Positions 55,034-63,161 of a DNA stretch of 64,000 bases are shown one piece after another. The stretch is from contig NZ_JACCJZ010000013.1 in assembly GCF_013425765.1 (NCBI RefSeq), positions 1 to 64,000 on the forward strand. The letters are read 5' to 3'. Position 1 is the first letter of the stretch. Every line of letters starts with the position of its first letter. A model generated the notes under the pieces. The model did no database searches. It worked only from the letters and a program-made list of their open reading frames with translations, and was not told the origin of the DNA. This stretch comes from Luteimonas deserti. GTDB taxonomy: Bacteria > Pseudomonadota > Gammaproteobacteria > Xanthomonadales > Xanthomonadaceae. A program made the translations under genes and the position numbers.

Positions 55034-56026
55034 ATGAAGCTGGGTTCACTGAAGGAGGGCGGTCGTGACGGCAGCCTGATCGTCGTCTCGCGCGACCTGA
55101 CACGCGCGGTGCGCGCCACCGGTATCGCCGCAACCCTGCAGCAGGCGCTCGACGACTGGGCGAACACCGCGCCGCGGCTCAACGCGCTGTCCGAATCGCT
55201 CGATGCCGGTGATGCCGACGGCGTGTTCGATCTCGAACCGGGCAAGCTCGCCGCGCCCTTGCCGCGCGCCTACGAGTTTGTCGACGGCAGCGCCTATCTC
55301 CCGCATGTCGAGCGCGTGCGTCGCGCGCGTGGCGCGGAGGTGCCCGAAAGCTTCTACACCGATCCGCTCATGTATCAGGCCACCAGCGCCGGCTTCTACG
55401 GCCCGCGCGACACGGTCAAGGTGGTCAGCGAGGACGACGGCATCGACCTCGAGGCCGAGATCGTCGTCATCACCGACGACGTGCCGATGGCGGTCACGCC
55501 CGAGCAGGCGGCGGCGCACATCCAGTTGGTCGGACTGGTCAACGACGTCTCCTTGCGCAACCTCATCCCGGGCGAACTCGCCAAGGGATTCGGCTTCCTG
55601 CAGTCGAAGCCGCGCTCGGCGCTCAGCCCGGTGTTCGTGACCCCTGACGAGCTCGGCGACGCGTGGCGCGACAACAAGCTGCACCGGCCGCTGGTGACCC
55701 ACGTCAACGGCGAATGGTTCGGCGCGCCCGAGGCGGGTGTCGACATGCAGTTCGACTTCGCCCAGCTGGTCGCGCACGCCGCGCGCACGCGGCCGCTGGT
55801 GGCCGGCACGATCGTCGGGTCGGGCACCATCGCGAACCAGGACACGTCGAAGGGGGCCTCGTGCTTCGCCGAGCGGCGCACGGTCGAAGCACTGGAGCAC
55901 GGCGCGCCGAAGACCCCGTTCATGGCGTTCGGCGACACCGTGCGCATCGAAATGCTCGACGACGCCGGCAACAGCATCTTCGGCGCGATCGAGCAGGTGA
56001 TCGAGCGCCAGGCGCGGCCGGAGTAA
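55034..56026 (+). CDS. Fumarylacetoacetate hydrolase (FAH) family protein
   Basis: 330 residues from ATG 55034 (GGAG upstream). The FAH catalytic domain (~105-325) has the metal-binding DPLMYQATSAGFYGPRDTVKVV...GIDLEAEIVVITDD acidic pattern and the SGTIANQDTSKGASCFAERR segment. FAH members hydrolyse carbon-carbon bonds in beta-diketo acids. With maiA starting five bases downstream, the best assignment is the last step of tyrosine degradation, splitting fumarylacetoacetate, although the protein is shorter than animal FAH. Confidence 0.88.
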   Translation: MKLGSLKEGGRDGSLIVVSRDLTRAVRATGIAATLQQALDDWANTAPRLNALSESLDAGDADGVFDLEPGKLAAPLPRAYEFVDGSAYLPHVERVRRARGAEVPESFYTDPLMYQATSAGFYGPRDTVKVVSEDDGIDLEAEIVVITDDVPMAVTPEQAAAHIQLVGLVNDVSLRNLIPGELAKGFGFLQSKPRSALSPVFVTPDELGDAWRDNKLHRPLVTHVNGEWFGAPEAGVDMQFDFAQLVAHAARTRPLVAGTIVGSGTIANQDTSKGASCFAERRTVEALEHGAPKTPFMAFGDTVRIEMLDDAGNSIFGAIEQVIERQARPE

Positions 56027-56030
56027 GCAA

Positions 56031-56687
56031 GTGGCGGCTACCCTGGTCCTGCACACCTACTGGCGCTCCAGCGCCGCCTACCGGGTGCGCATCGCCCTGC
56101 ATCTGAAGGGTCTGCCGTTCGAGAGCGTGCCGGTGCATCTGCTGCAGGACGGGGGCCAGCAACGGAGCCCGACGTTCGCCGCACGCAACCCGCAACGGCT
56201 CGTGCCCACCCTGCAGCACGGCGACGTGGTCCTCTCGCAGTCACTGTCGATCATCGAGTACCTCGACGAGACCTGGCCCGCGCACCCATTGCTGCCGCGC
56301 GACCCGCTCGGCCGGCAGCGGGTCCGGGCGCTCGCCCAGCTGATCGCCTGCGACGTCCATCCGCTGGGGAACCTGCGCGTGCTGCAGTTCCTCGAGCGCG
56401 ACTGGACGATCGCGCAGCCGGAACGCGAACGCTGGGTCGCACATTGGATCGACGAGGGACTCGCCGCATTCGAGGCGCTGCTCGGCGGTCACGCGCATGT
56501 CGGACCGTACTGCATCGGCGATGCGCCCACGCTGGCCGACTGCGCACTGGTACCGCAGCTCTACAACGCCCGTCGCTTCGGTGTGGACCTGACACCGTAT
56601 CCGGCGCTGCGGGCCGTCGAGGCGGCCTGCCTGGCGTTGCCGGCGTTCGAAGCGGCGCGGCCCGAGACCCAGCCGGACGCGCCCTGA
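56031..56687 (+). CDS. maiA: Maleylacetoacetate isomerase (zeta-class GST)
   Basis: 218 residues, GTG start. The N-terminal thioredoxin-like half has LHTYWRSSAAYRVRIALHLKGL, where zeta GSTs have SSxSxRVRI; the Cys found in many is Ala here, but the catalytic Ser pair remains. PTLQHGDVVLSQSLSIIEYLDE is the glutathione-binding block, and the C-terminal half has DVHPLGNLRVLQFL and ADCALVPQLYNARRF. It isomerises maleylacetoacetate to fumarylacetoacetate. It forms an operon with the FAH gene, apart from hpd-hmgA 27 kb away. Confidence 0.93.
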   Translation: MAATLVLHTYWRSSAAYRVRIALHLKGLPFESVPVHLLQDGGQQRSPTFAARNPQRLVPTLQHGDVVLSQSLSIIEYLDETWPAHPLLPRDPLGRQRVRALAQLIACDVHPLGNLRVLQFLERDWTIAQPERERWVAHWIDEGLAAFEALLGGHAHVGPYCIGDAPTLADCALVPQLYNARRFGVDLTPYPALRAVEAACLALPAFEAARPETQPDAP

Positions 56688-56700
56688 GCGCACGGGGCGC

Positions 56701-57819
56701 TCAGCTGTGCTGGGCGCCCGCTGCGAATACGTCCGCGTACGGGTCGTGCGCACCCATGCCGCCTTCGGACAGGCGGAACTTGAGATCCAGGCCGTCGCGG
56801 GAATCGGCCGCGCGCAGCGCGGTCTCGCGCTCGATGCGGCCTTCCTTGTACAGCCGGAACAGGCACTGGTCGAAGCTCTCCATGCCTTCTTCCAGCGATT
56901 CCTCCATCGCCTGCTTGATCTCGTGCACCTGGCCGCGCCGCAGCAGGTCACGGATCATCGGCGTATTGAGCAGAACCTCGGTCGCCGGCAGACGGCGGCC
57001 GTCGATTCCCTGGACCAGGCGCTGCGACACCACCGCGCGCAGATTGAGCGCCAGGTTCATCAGCACGTTCTTGTGCGCGGCCTCGGGGAAGAAGTTGAGG
57101 ATGCGCTCGATCGTCTGGTCGGCGTTATTGGAATGCAGGGTGGCCAGGCAGATGTGGCCGGTCTCGGCGAAGGAGATGGCCGCCTCCATCGTCGTGGCGT
57201 CAAGGATTTCGCCGATCAGGATCACGTCCGGCGCCTCGCGCATCGCGTTCTTCAGCGCGTTGTGGAAGGTCTGGGTGTCCAGGCCGACCTCGCGCTGGTT
57301 GACCAGCGAACGCTTGTGCCGGTGCAGGTACTCGATCGGGTCCTCGATCGTGAGGATGTGCCCGGACGTGCTGGAGTTGCGGTGATCGATCATCGAGGCC
57401 AGCGTGGTCGACTTGCCCGAGCCGGTCGAGCCGACGATCAGCACCAGGCCACGCGGCGCCATGATGATGTCCTTGAGCACGTCGGGGAGCTGCAGCTCCG
57501 CGATGCTCGGGATGTTGCTGCGGATCGCGCGCACCACCATGCCGACCTCGCCGCGCTGCTTGAAGACGTTGACGCGGAAGCGTCCGGCGTCCTGCAGCGA
57601 GTAGGCCATGTTCATTTCCATGTCGCGCTCGAACTGCTGGATCTGGCTTTCGTCCATCAGCGAGTAGGCGATCTTCTTGACCATCCCCGTCGGAAGACCG
57701 GTGCTGCCCAGTGGATACAGGCGCCCCTCGACCTTGATGTAGACCGGCGCGCCCGTGCTCAGGAACATGTCCGACGCGTTCTTTTCCGTCATCAGCTTCA
57801 GGAAATAGCCGATATCCAT
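56701..57819 (-). CDS. pilU: Type IV pilus retraction ATPase PilU
   Basis: 372 residues from ATG 57819. PilT/PilU-family ATPase: MDIGYFLKLMTEKNASDMFLSTGAPVYIKVEG, Walker A GSTGSGKST, Asp box TIEDPIEYLH, Walker B DVILIGEI and ATLHSNNADQTIERILNFFP. The extended C-terminus (EESLEEGMESFDQCLFRLYKEGRI) distinguishes PilU from PilT. It works with PilT in pilus retraction and twitching. pilT is not in this window. Confidence 0.93.
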   Translation of the reverse strand: MDIGYFLKLMTEKNASDMFLSTGAPVYIKVEGRLYPLGSTGLPTGMVKKIAYSLMDESQIQQFERDMEMNMAYSLQDAGRFRVNVFKQRGEVGMVVRAIRSNIPSIAELQLPDVLKDIIMAPRGLVLIVGSTGSGKSTTLASMIDHRNSSTSGHILTIEDPIEYLHRHKRSLVNQREVGLDTQTFHNALKNAMREAPDVILIGEILDATTMEAAISFAETGHICLATLHSNNADQTIERILNFFPEAAHKNVLMNLALNLRAVVSQRLVQGIDGRRLPATEVLLNTPMIRDLLRRGQVHEIKQAMEESLEEGMESFDQCLFRLYKEGRIERETALRAADSRDGLDLKFRLSEGGMGAHDPYADVFAAGAQHS

Positions 57820-57912
57820 GTACGAATCCCCAATATCGCCCGGGCCACATTGCGTATCCCGGTGCTGCTGACGACAATGCCTCCGGTTGACACACCCCGT
57901 CCCGGTGGCTCG

Positions 57913-58293
57913 ATGAACACAAGCTTCGCATACATCCGGCTGCTGCTGCAGGCCGCTTCGTTGGCACTCGTGATGGCCCTCACAGGCTGCGCGAGCACGC
58001 CGCCACCGACCGAGGAACTCGCCGCGGCGCGGCTGTCGGTCGCGCGTGCCGGCGACGCCGATGCGGACCAGTACGCCCCCGCCGACATCGGGCAGGCACG
58101 CCGGGCGCTCGAGCAGGCGCAGGCCGCGATGGGCAGCCAGCGCGAAAGCGAGGCACGCACGCTCGCGCTGTCGGCGAGCGCCCTGGCCGATCTCGCCCAT
58201 GCACGCTCCTTGCAGGCCGCGACGGATGCCGAGCTCGCGTCACGCCGGGCCGAAATCACCACCCTGCGTCAGCGTCTGCAGACCGAGGATTGA
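57913..58293 (+). CDS. DUF4398-type lipoprotein
   Basis: 126 residues from ATG 57913. Lipobox ALTGCAS; the mature part is a DUF4398-like helical segment (LAAARLSVARAGDADADQYAPADIGQARRALEQAQAAM) that should form a coiled coil. Followed three bases later by a coiled-coil protein gene. In other proteobacteria this domain often precedes an OmpA-type peptidoglycan-binding domain, which is absent here. Divergent from pilU. Confidence 0.8.
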   Translation: MNTSFAYIRLLLQAASLALVMALTGCASTPPPTEELAAARLSVARAGDADADQYAPADIGQARRALEQAQAAMGSQRESEARTLALSASALADLAHARSLQAATDAELASRRAEITTLRQRLQTED

Positions 58294-58296
58294 CCG

Positions 58297-58875
58297 ATGC
58301 GCCTGTCGACGAGCCTGTTGCTCCTGATGTTCCTCGCTACGCCTGCGGTCCATGCGCAGGCCGATCCCGCCGGCGAGGTCGCGCTTCTCCAGCAGCGGCT
58401 GCAGGCCATCGACGCCGATCCGGAAACGGCCGGTGCCGCCGCCTACGAGCGTCTGCAGGCCCGGCAGGCCCTCACGGCTCTGGCCGGTGCCCGCAGCAGC
58501 CAGCGCGCGTCGGCGCTGCAGATCGCCCAGTGGCGCGTGGAGACGGCCGAACTCGCGGCGCGCACCGAGCGCGGCCGGCGGGAGCTGGTCGAACTCGAGC
58601 GCCAGCGCAGCCAGCTGCTGGTGGAAGCCAGCCGCCAGGACGCGGTGCGCGCACGCCGGGAGGCCGAGCGCCTGCGCATCCAGGCCCAGATCCAGGCCGA
58701 AGAGGCTGCGCGTCTGCGTCTCGCGGCGGAAGAGGCGGGCGCTGCCCGCGAGCAGGCCGAGACGGTGCTGCAGGGGGTGGCGAGTGGGGAAGCGGCCAAG
58801 CTCCGGGCTGCCCGGCAGCGTGAGGCCGAACTCAAGCGTCGTGAAGCGGAACTGCTGCGCAGCCTTGAACCCTGA
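58297..58875 (+). CDS. Secreted coiled-coil protein, partner of the DUF4398 lipoprotein
   Basis: 192 residues with a signal peptide (cleavage after VHA-Q). Almost the entire mature chain (~22-190) is Ala/Arg/Glu/Gln-rich heptad sequence, a long helical coiled coil. No enzymatic or OmpA domain follows. It starts three bases after the DUF4398 gene, so the two are likely cotranslated and may form a periplasmic complex under the outer membrane. Function unknown. Confidence 0.78.
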   Translation: MRLSTSLLLLMFLATPAVHAQADPAGEVALLQQRLQAIDADPETAGAAAYERLQARQALTALAGARSSQRASALQIAQWRVETAELAARTERGRRELVELERQRSQLLVEASRQDAVRARREAERLRIQAQIQAEEAARLRLAAEEAGAAREQAETVLQGVASGEAAKLRAARQREAELKRREAELLRSLEP

Positions 58876-59266
58876 TCGACCGGCGCATCGGCCTCACCTG
58901 CCTGAATCCATTTGCAATCAGGCACTTGTGCGCGCGCGGTCATCGGTTCCGCGTCGCGATGGGCTTGCATGCTGTCCGGATCGGCGCCTTGGAGGGCCAG
59001 ACGGCCTGACCCGGAGCCTTACATTCCTGAAGAGGCTTGCCGGTCCCGGGGCCTGGGAGTAGGGTCGGGTCTCCGGGTGGCGACTCCCTCTGCCCCCGGC
59101 CAAGGAGCCAGGCCCGATGCCCGAAACGTTTCGCCGCCAGTGTGCCGATGTCCGCGTCTCGCGCGGCAGTGGCGGGTGCGGAATGTTCGTGCTGCCCTGG
59201 AGGCGTGACCCCATGCGCCCCTGCCGTCGCCGGCTGGGGCGTTCGCATTCCTGTCAGGAGGATTTC
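58876..59266. other. Gene-free stretch
   Basis: 391 bp with open frames on both strands but no coding character, start site or family likeness. I see no strong hairpin or repeat. The only functional signal is the AGGAGG ribosome-binding site at its right end, which serves the next gene. Confidence 0.5.
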
Positions 59267-59485
59267 ATGTTCGAAGCGCAGTCGCAGACAGAACTCGAAG
59301 AGCTCATGAAGGACAACGTCGAGTTCCGGCAGCTGTACTACCGGCACAAGGAGCTTGATCGCAAAGTGCTGAACGCCGAACTCGGCGTCCTGCCGGTCGA
59401 CGAGACCACGCTGTCGCAGATGAAGCGCGAAAAGCTCCACGCGAAGGACCGCCTGACCTCGATGTACGACGCTTTGCAGCACTAG
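59267..59485 (+). CDS. YdcH/DUF465 family small protein
   Basis: 72 residues from ATG 59267, preceded by a near-perfect AGGAGG; an upstream in-frame start at 59117 has no support. The pattern MKDNVEFRQLYYRHKELDRKVLNAE...LSQMKREKLHAKDRLTSMY is diagnostic of DUF465, a short helical hairpin of unknown function. Upstream of the cbs gene by 133 bp. Confidence 0.9.
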   Translation: MFEAQSQTELEELMKDNVEFRQLYYRHKELDRKVLNAELGVLPVDETTLSQMKREKLHAKDRLTSMYDALQH

Positions 59486-59578
59486 TTCCCACAGTCGCGG
59501 GCGGTGGCGGTCATCCTCGTCGACCGCCATCGCCCGCGGGTGTTCTGGCTCCGCCTGCTGGCCGAGCTGCGTCGGTGC

Positions 59579-59584
59579 GATAAT
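59579..59584 (+). promoter_or_regulatory. -10-like box of cbs
   Basis: GATAAT lies 34 bp upstream of the cbs start codon. The -35 region is not recognisable. Confidence 0.35.
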
Positions 59585-59618
59585 CCCGCCCTGTTTTTGT
59601 CGCAGGACCCGGACCGCC

Positions 59619-60995
59619 ATGCCGATCGCCTCTTCCGTACTCGACCTGATCGCCGACACCCCGATCGTGAAGGCGCGCAGCCTCGACGCGGGTGTGTGCG
59701 AGCTGTACTTCAAGCTCGAGAGCCAGAACCCCGGCGGTTCGATCAAGGACCGGATCGGTCTGAGCATGATCGAGGCCGCGGAAGCGCGTGGCGACCTCGC
59801 GCCGGGTGCGACCCTGGTCGAAGGCACTGCCGGCAACACCGGCATCGGCCTGGCCCTGGTCGCCCAGCAGAAGGGCTACAAGCTGATCCTCGTGGTGCCC
59901 GACAAGATGAGCCGCGAGAAGATCTTCAATCTCAAGGCGATGGGGGCCGAGGTGGTGCTGACCCGCTCGGACGTCGCCAAGGGCCATCCGGAGTATTACC
60001 AGGATCTCGCCGAGCGCATCGCCCGTGAGACCCCCGGCGCCTACTTCATCAACCAGTTCGGCAATCCCGACAACCCGGCCGCGCACGAGCATGGCACCGG
60101 TCCCGAGATCCTGCGCCAGATGAGCGAGGTGGGCGGACTGGACGCGATCGTGTTCGGCTGCGGCAGTTCCGGCACCATGACCGGCCTGTCGCGCTGCTTC
60201 GCCGCGCACGCGCCGGATGTCGAGATGGTGCTGGCCGACCCGGTGGGCTCGATCCTCGCCGAGTACATCAACGACGGTGTGCTCAACGACAAGTCGGGCA
60301 GCTGGATGGTCGAGGGCATCGGCGAGGATTTCCTGCCGGGCATCTCCGACTTCTCGCGGGTGAAAAAGGCCTACGCGATCACCGACAAGGAGAGCTTTCT
60401 CGCCGCGCGCCAGCTGCTGCAGACCGAGGGCATTCTCGGCGGCTCGTCGAGCGGCACGTTGCTGGCCGCCGCGCTCAAGTATTGCCGCGAACAGACCACG
60501 CCGAAGAAGGTGCTGGTGTTCGTCTGCGACACCGGCAACAAGTACCTCAGCAAGCTCTACAACGACTACTGGATGCTCGACAACGGCTTCCTGGAGCGCG
60601 AACAGTACGGCGATCTGCGCGACCTGATCCTGCGCCCGTACTCGCGTCGCGACACCGTGGTGCTGCAGCCGACCGATCTGCTGGTCACGGCCTACCAGCG
60701 GATGAAGCTCTACGAGATCTCGCAGTTGCCGGTGATGGACGGCGACCGCATCGTCGGCATCCTCGACGAGAGCGACGTGCTGCTGCACGTCTACGGCGAC
60801 GAGGCCCGGTTCCGCGAGCCGGTGTCGTCGGCCATGGTGAGCAAGCTCGATTTCCTCGACGTCAAATCGCCGGTCGAGGCTCTGCTGCCGGTGTTCGACC
60901 GTGGCCAGGTCGCGATCGTCACCGAGGGCGAGACGTTCCTCGGCCTGATCACCCGGATCGATCTGCTGAACTACCTGCGCCGGCGCGTGCAGTGA
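59619..60995 (+). CDS. cbs: Cystathionine beta-synthase
   Basis: 458 residues. The fold type II PLP domain has the Schiff-base Lys43 (GGSIKDRIGL), the EGTAGNTGIGLA substrate loop and GCGSSGTMTGLS phosphate cup; residues ~335-455 hold two CBS motifs (LRPYSRRDTVVLQPTDLLVTAY, FLDVKSPVEALLPVFD), a regulatory Bateman module. It condenses serine or O-acetylserine with homocysteine. The gamma-lyase gene follows 79 bp downstream, giving the reverse transsulfuration pathway from methionine to cysteine. A cysteine synthase with CBS domains is a less likely alternative. Confidence 0.92.
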   Translation: MPIASSVLDLIADTPIVKARSLDAGVCELYFKLESQNPGGSIKDRIGLSMIEAAEARGDLAPGATLVEGTAGNTGIGLALVAQQKGYKLILVVPDKMSREKIFNLKAMGAEVVLTRSDVAKGHPEYYQDLAERIARETPGAYFINQFGNPDNPAAHEHGTGPEILRQMSEVGGLDAIVFGCGSSGTMTGLSRCFAAHAPDVEMVLADPVGSILAEYINDGVLNDKSGSWMVEGIGEDFLPGISDFSRVKKAYAITDKESFLAARQLLQTEGILGGSSSGTLLAAALKYCREQTTPKKVLVFVCDTGNKYLSKLYNDYWMLDNGFLEREQYGDLRDLILRPYSRRDTVVLQPTDLLVTAYQRMKLYEISQLPVMDGDRIVGILDESDVLLHVYGDEARFREPVSSAMVSKLDFLDVKSPVEALLPVFDRGQVAIVTEGETFLGLITRIDLLNYLRRRVQ

Positions 60996-61044
60996 GTCTC
61001 CGGGCCATTTTTCAGGCCTGAACCTGGCGTTCAGTCCAGGCGAC

Positions 61045-61050
61045 TAGAAT
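61045..61050 (+). promoter_or_regulatory. -10-like box of the gamma-lyase gene
   Basis: TAGAAT in the 79-bp cbs-gamma-lyase gap, 24 bp before the ATG. It suggests a second promoter inside the gene pair; no clear -35. Confidence 0.35.
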
Positions 61051-61074
61051 CCCCCGTCTTTCCAGGAAGCGTCC

Positions 61075-62247
61075 ATGTCCGAGTCCAATTCCGAGTGCCG
61101 CGACTACGCGCTCGCCACGCTGGCGATCCACGCCGGGCAATCGCCCGATCCGTCGACCGGCGCGGTGATGCCGCCGATCTATGCGACGTCCACGTATGCG
61201 CAGTCCAGCCCGGGCGAGCACCAGGGCTTCGAGTACTCGCGCACCCACAACCCGACGCGCTTCGCCTACGAGCGTTGCGTCGCGGGCCTGGAAGGTGGCA
61301 CCCGCGGCTTCGCGTTCGCATCCGGCATGGCGGCCACGGCGACCCTGCTCGAGCTGCTCGGCAGCGGCGACCACGTCATCGCAATGGACGATCTCTACGG
61401 CGGCAGCTACCGCCTGTTCGAGCGCGTGCGCACGCGCAGCGCCGGTCTGTCCTTCAGCTACGTCGACATGACCGATCCGGCCGCCTTCGAGGCCGCGATC
61501 ACCGAGAAGACGAAGCTGGTCTGGATCGAGACCCCGACCAATCCGATGCTGAAGATCGTCGACATCCGCGCGATTGCCGACATCGCCCACAAGCGCGGCC
61601 TGATCGTCGTCGTCGACAACACCTTCGCCTCGCCGATCCTGCAGCGTCCGATCGAACACGGCGCCGACATCGTCATGCACTCCGCCACCAAATATCTCAA
61701 CGGCCACTCCGACATGGTCGGCGGCATGCTGGTGGTCGGCGACAATGCCGAACTCGCCGAGCAGCTCGCGTTCCTGCAGAACTCCGCCGGCGCAGTGCAG
61801 GGGCCGTTCGACAGTTTCCTCGCGCTGCGCGGCCTCAAGACGCTTCACCTGCGCATGAAGGCCCACTGCGAGAACGCGCAGGCGCTGGCCGAGTTCCTGC
61901 AGGGACATGCCGCGGTCGAGCAGGTCATCTATCCAGGCCTACCTTCGCATCCCCAGCACGCGCTGGCCAAGCGCCAGATGGACGGCTTCGGCGGCATCAT
62001 CTCGGTCCGCATCAAGGGCGGTTTCGAGGCCGCGAAGCGCTTCTGCGAGCGCACCGAACTGTTCACACTCGCCGAGTCGCTCGGCGGCGTGGAAAGCCTG
62101 GTCAACCATCCTGCAGTCATGACGCACGCGTCGGTGCCGGTAGAAAACCGTACGAAGCTCGGGATCGGGGACGACCTGGTGCGGTTGAGCGTAGGGGTGG
62201 AAGGCACGCAAGACCTGATGCGAGACCTCTCCAAGGCCCTGCGCTAA
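61075..62247 (+). CDS. Cystathionine gamma-lyase / gamma-synthase family enzyme
   Basis: 390 residues. Cys/Met metabolism PLP family: PLP Lys206 in SATKYLNGHSDMVGG, with ASGMAATATLLELL and the C-terminal ESLGGVESLVNHPAVMTHASVP. The family includes cystathionine gamma-synthase (MetB), gamma-lyase and beta-lyase. Adjacency to cbs favours gamma-lyase, which cleaves cystathionine to cysteine and 2-oxobutyrate. AGGAAG precedes the ATG. Confidence 0.92.
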   Translation: MSESNSECRDYALATLAIHAGQSPDPSTGAVMPPIYATSTYAQSSPGEHQGFEYSRTHNPTRFAYERCVAGLEGGTRGFAFASGMAATATLLELLGSGDHVIAMDDLYGGSYRLFERVRTRSAGLSFSYVDMTDPAAFEAAITEKTKLVWIETPTNPMLKIVDIRAIADIAHKRGLIVVVDNTFASPILQRPIEHGADIVMHSATKYLNGHSDMVGGMLVVGDNAELAEQLAFLQNSAGAVQGPFDSFLALRGLKTLHLRMKAHCENAQALAEFLQGHAAVEQVIYPGLPSHPQHALAKRQMDGFGGIISVRIKGGFEAAKRFCERTELFTLAESLGGVESLVNHPAVMTHASVPVENRTKLGIGDDLVRLSVGVEGTQDLMRDLSKALR

Positions 62248-62610
62248 GGCGCCCGACCGGTCTCGTCGTACGGACCAGGGGCGACAGAACGCGTTGCGTG
62301 GGGGCGGATTCAGAAGGGCCTCCGCGCGTAGATGCGACGCCAGCCTCAGTCGGCAGTGGCTTGATCCTGCTCGGGACGCCGCACTTTCGTGATGCGGGGC
62401 CCTCGGCTGACAAGCCGGATTCGTCAAGCGTCGCGTCGCGCGCTCCGAGCTTCCCTGTCTCTGCCGTTCTCATGCTGCCCGGGAATCCCGTCGAAACTGA
62501 AGTTCGTCACCCGCGTCCGGGACCAGCGCATCGGTATCCTGCGGTCACGCCGTGCTCAAGCTCCGCTGGGCACGGCGTGATGTGCGTAGGCATGCAGTCG
62601 CTTCGCAGGC
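62248..62610. other. Gene-free stretch with one long hairpin
   Basis: 363 bp between convergent genes. The only clear structure is an 11-bp perfect stem (62545-62555 with 62570-62580) with a 14-nt loop and no T-run on either strand. It may be a shared terminator. No coding or repeat signal otherwise. Confidence 0.5.
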
Positions 62611-63159
62611 TCAGGATTCTTCGCTGAGAGTGCAGGGAATCTGCACACCACTCTTGCCCGCGGCGCTCAGAGTGTCCCAATAGAACGCGCAGGCCAGCAG
62701 GTTCTGCGGCGTCGTCTTCTTCCCCGAGATGACGTTGATCATGAGCTGCGGCTGCCCGACGATCTGATCGAGCCTGCTCGTATCGATGTCGTCCTCGGAA
62801 AACTGCAGCGTGCCGGATCCGTCGAGTTCGTGGACGGTCCTGCTCAGTTCGACGAGCCCCATCTCATTGGGTTCGATCGTCGCGTCCGGAGCAGCGTCTC
62901 CGCCATAGATCACTTCGACCCGGACATTCTCGCCAAGCGATCGCAGCTTCGCTTCGGCCTGTGGCGACAACTGGACGTCGACCTTGACTGCGGCGAGCTC
63001 CGGCGGCGGGGGTGCCGCCTGCGGTGCGGACGTCGGTTCCGCAGCAGACGTTGCGGCGCTGCCGGCATCGGTCTCGGCGTCGGCCTCTCGCCGCGCGCAG
63101 CTGCCAAGAGCAAGCGCGATCAGCAGGGCGGTCGGTGCAAGCGGGAGTTTGCGTTTCAT
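62611..63159 (-). CDS. Unknown lipoprotein following the secretin gene
   Basis: 182 residues with lipobox ALGSCAR. An Ala/Pro/Glu-rich linker (~25-55) precedes a beta-rich domain (AAVKVDVQLSPQAEAKLRSLGENVRVEVIYGG...GLVELSRTVHELDGSGTLQFSEDDI). Two Cys near the end (LLACAFYWDTL and VQIPCTL) could form a disulfide. It starts three bases after the secretin stop, so it is cotranslated. Position suggests an outer-membrane accessory (pilotin-like) role, but I recognise no family and this is inference. Confidence 0.75.
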   Translation of the reverse strand: MKRKLPLAPTALLIALALGSCARREADAETDAGSAATSAAEPTSAPQAAPPPPELAAVKVDVQLSPQAEAKLRSLGENVRVEVIYGGDAAPDATIEPNEMGLVELSRTVHELDGSGTLQFSEDDIDTSRLDQIVGQPQLMINVISGKKTTPQNLLACAFYWDTLSAAGKSGVQIPCTLSEES

Positions 63160-63161
63160 TC

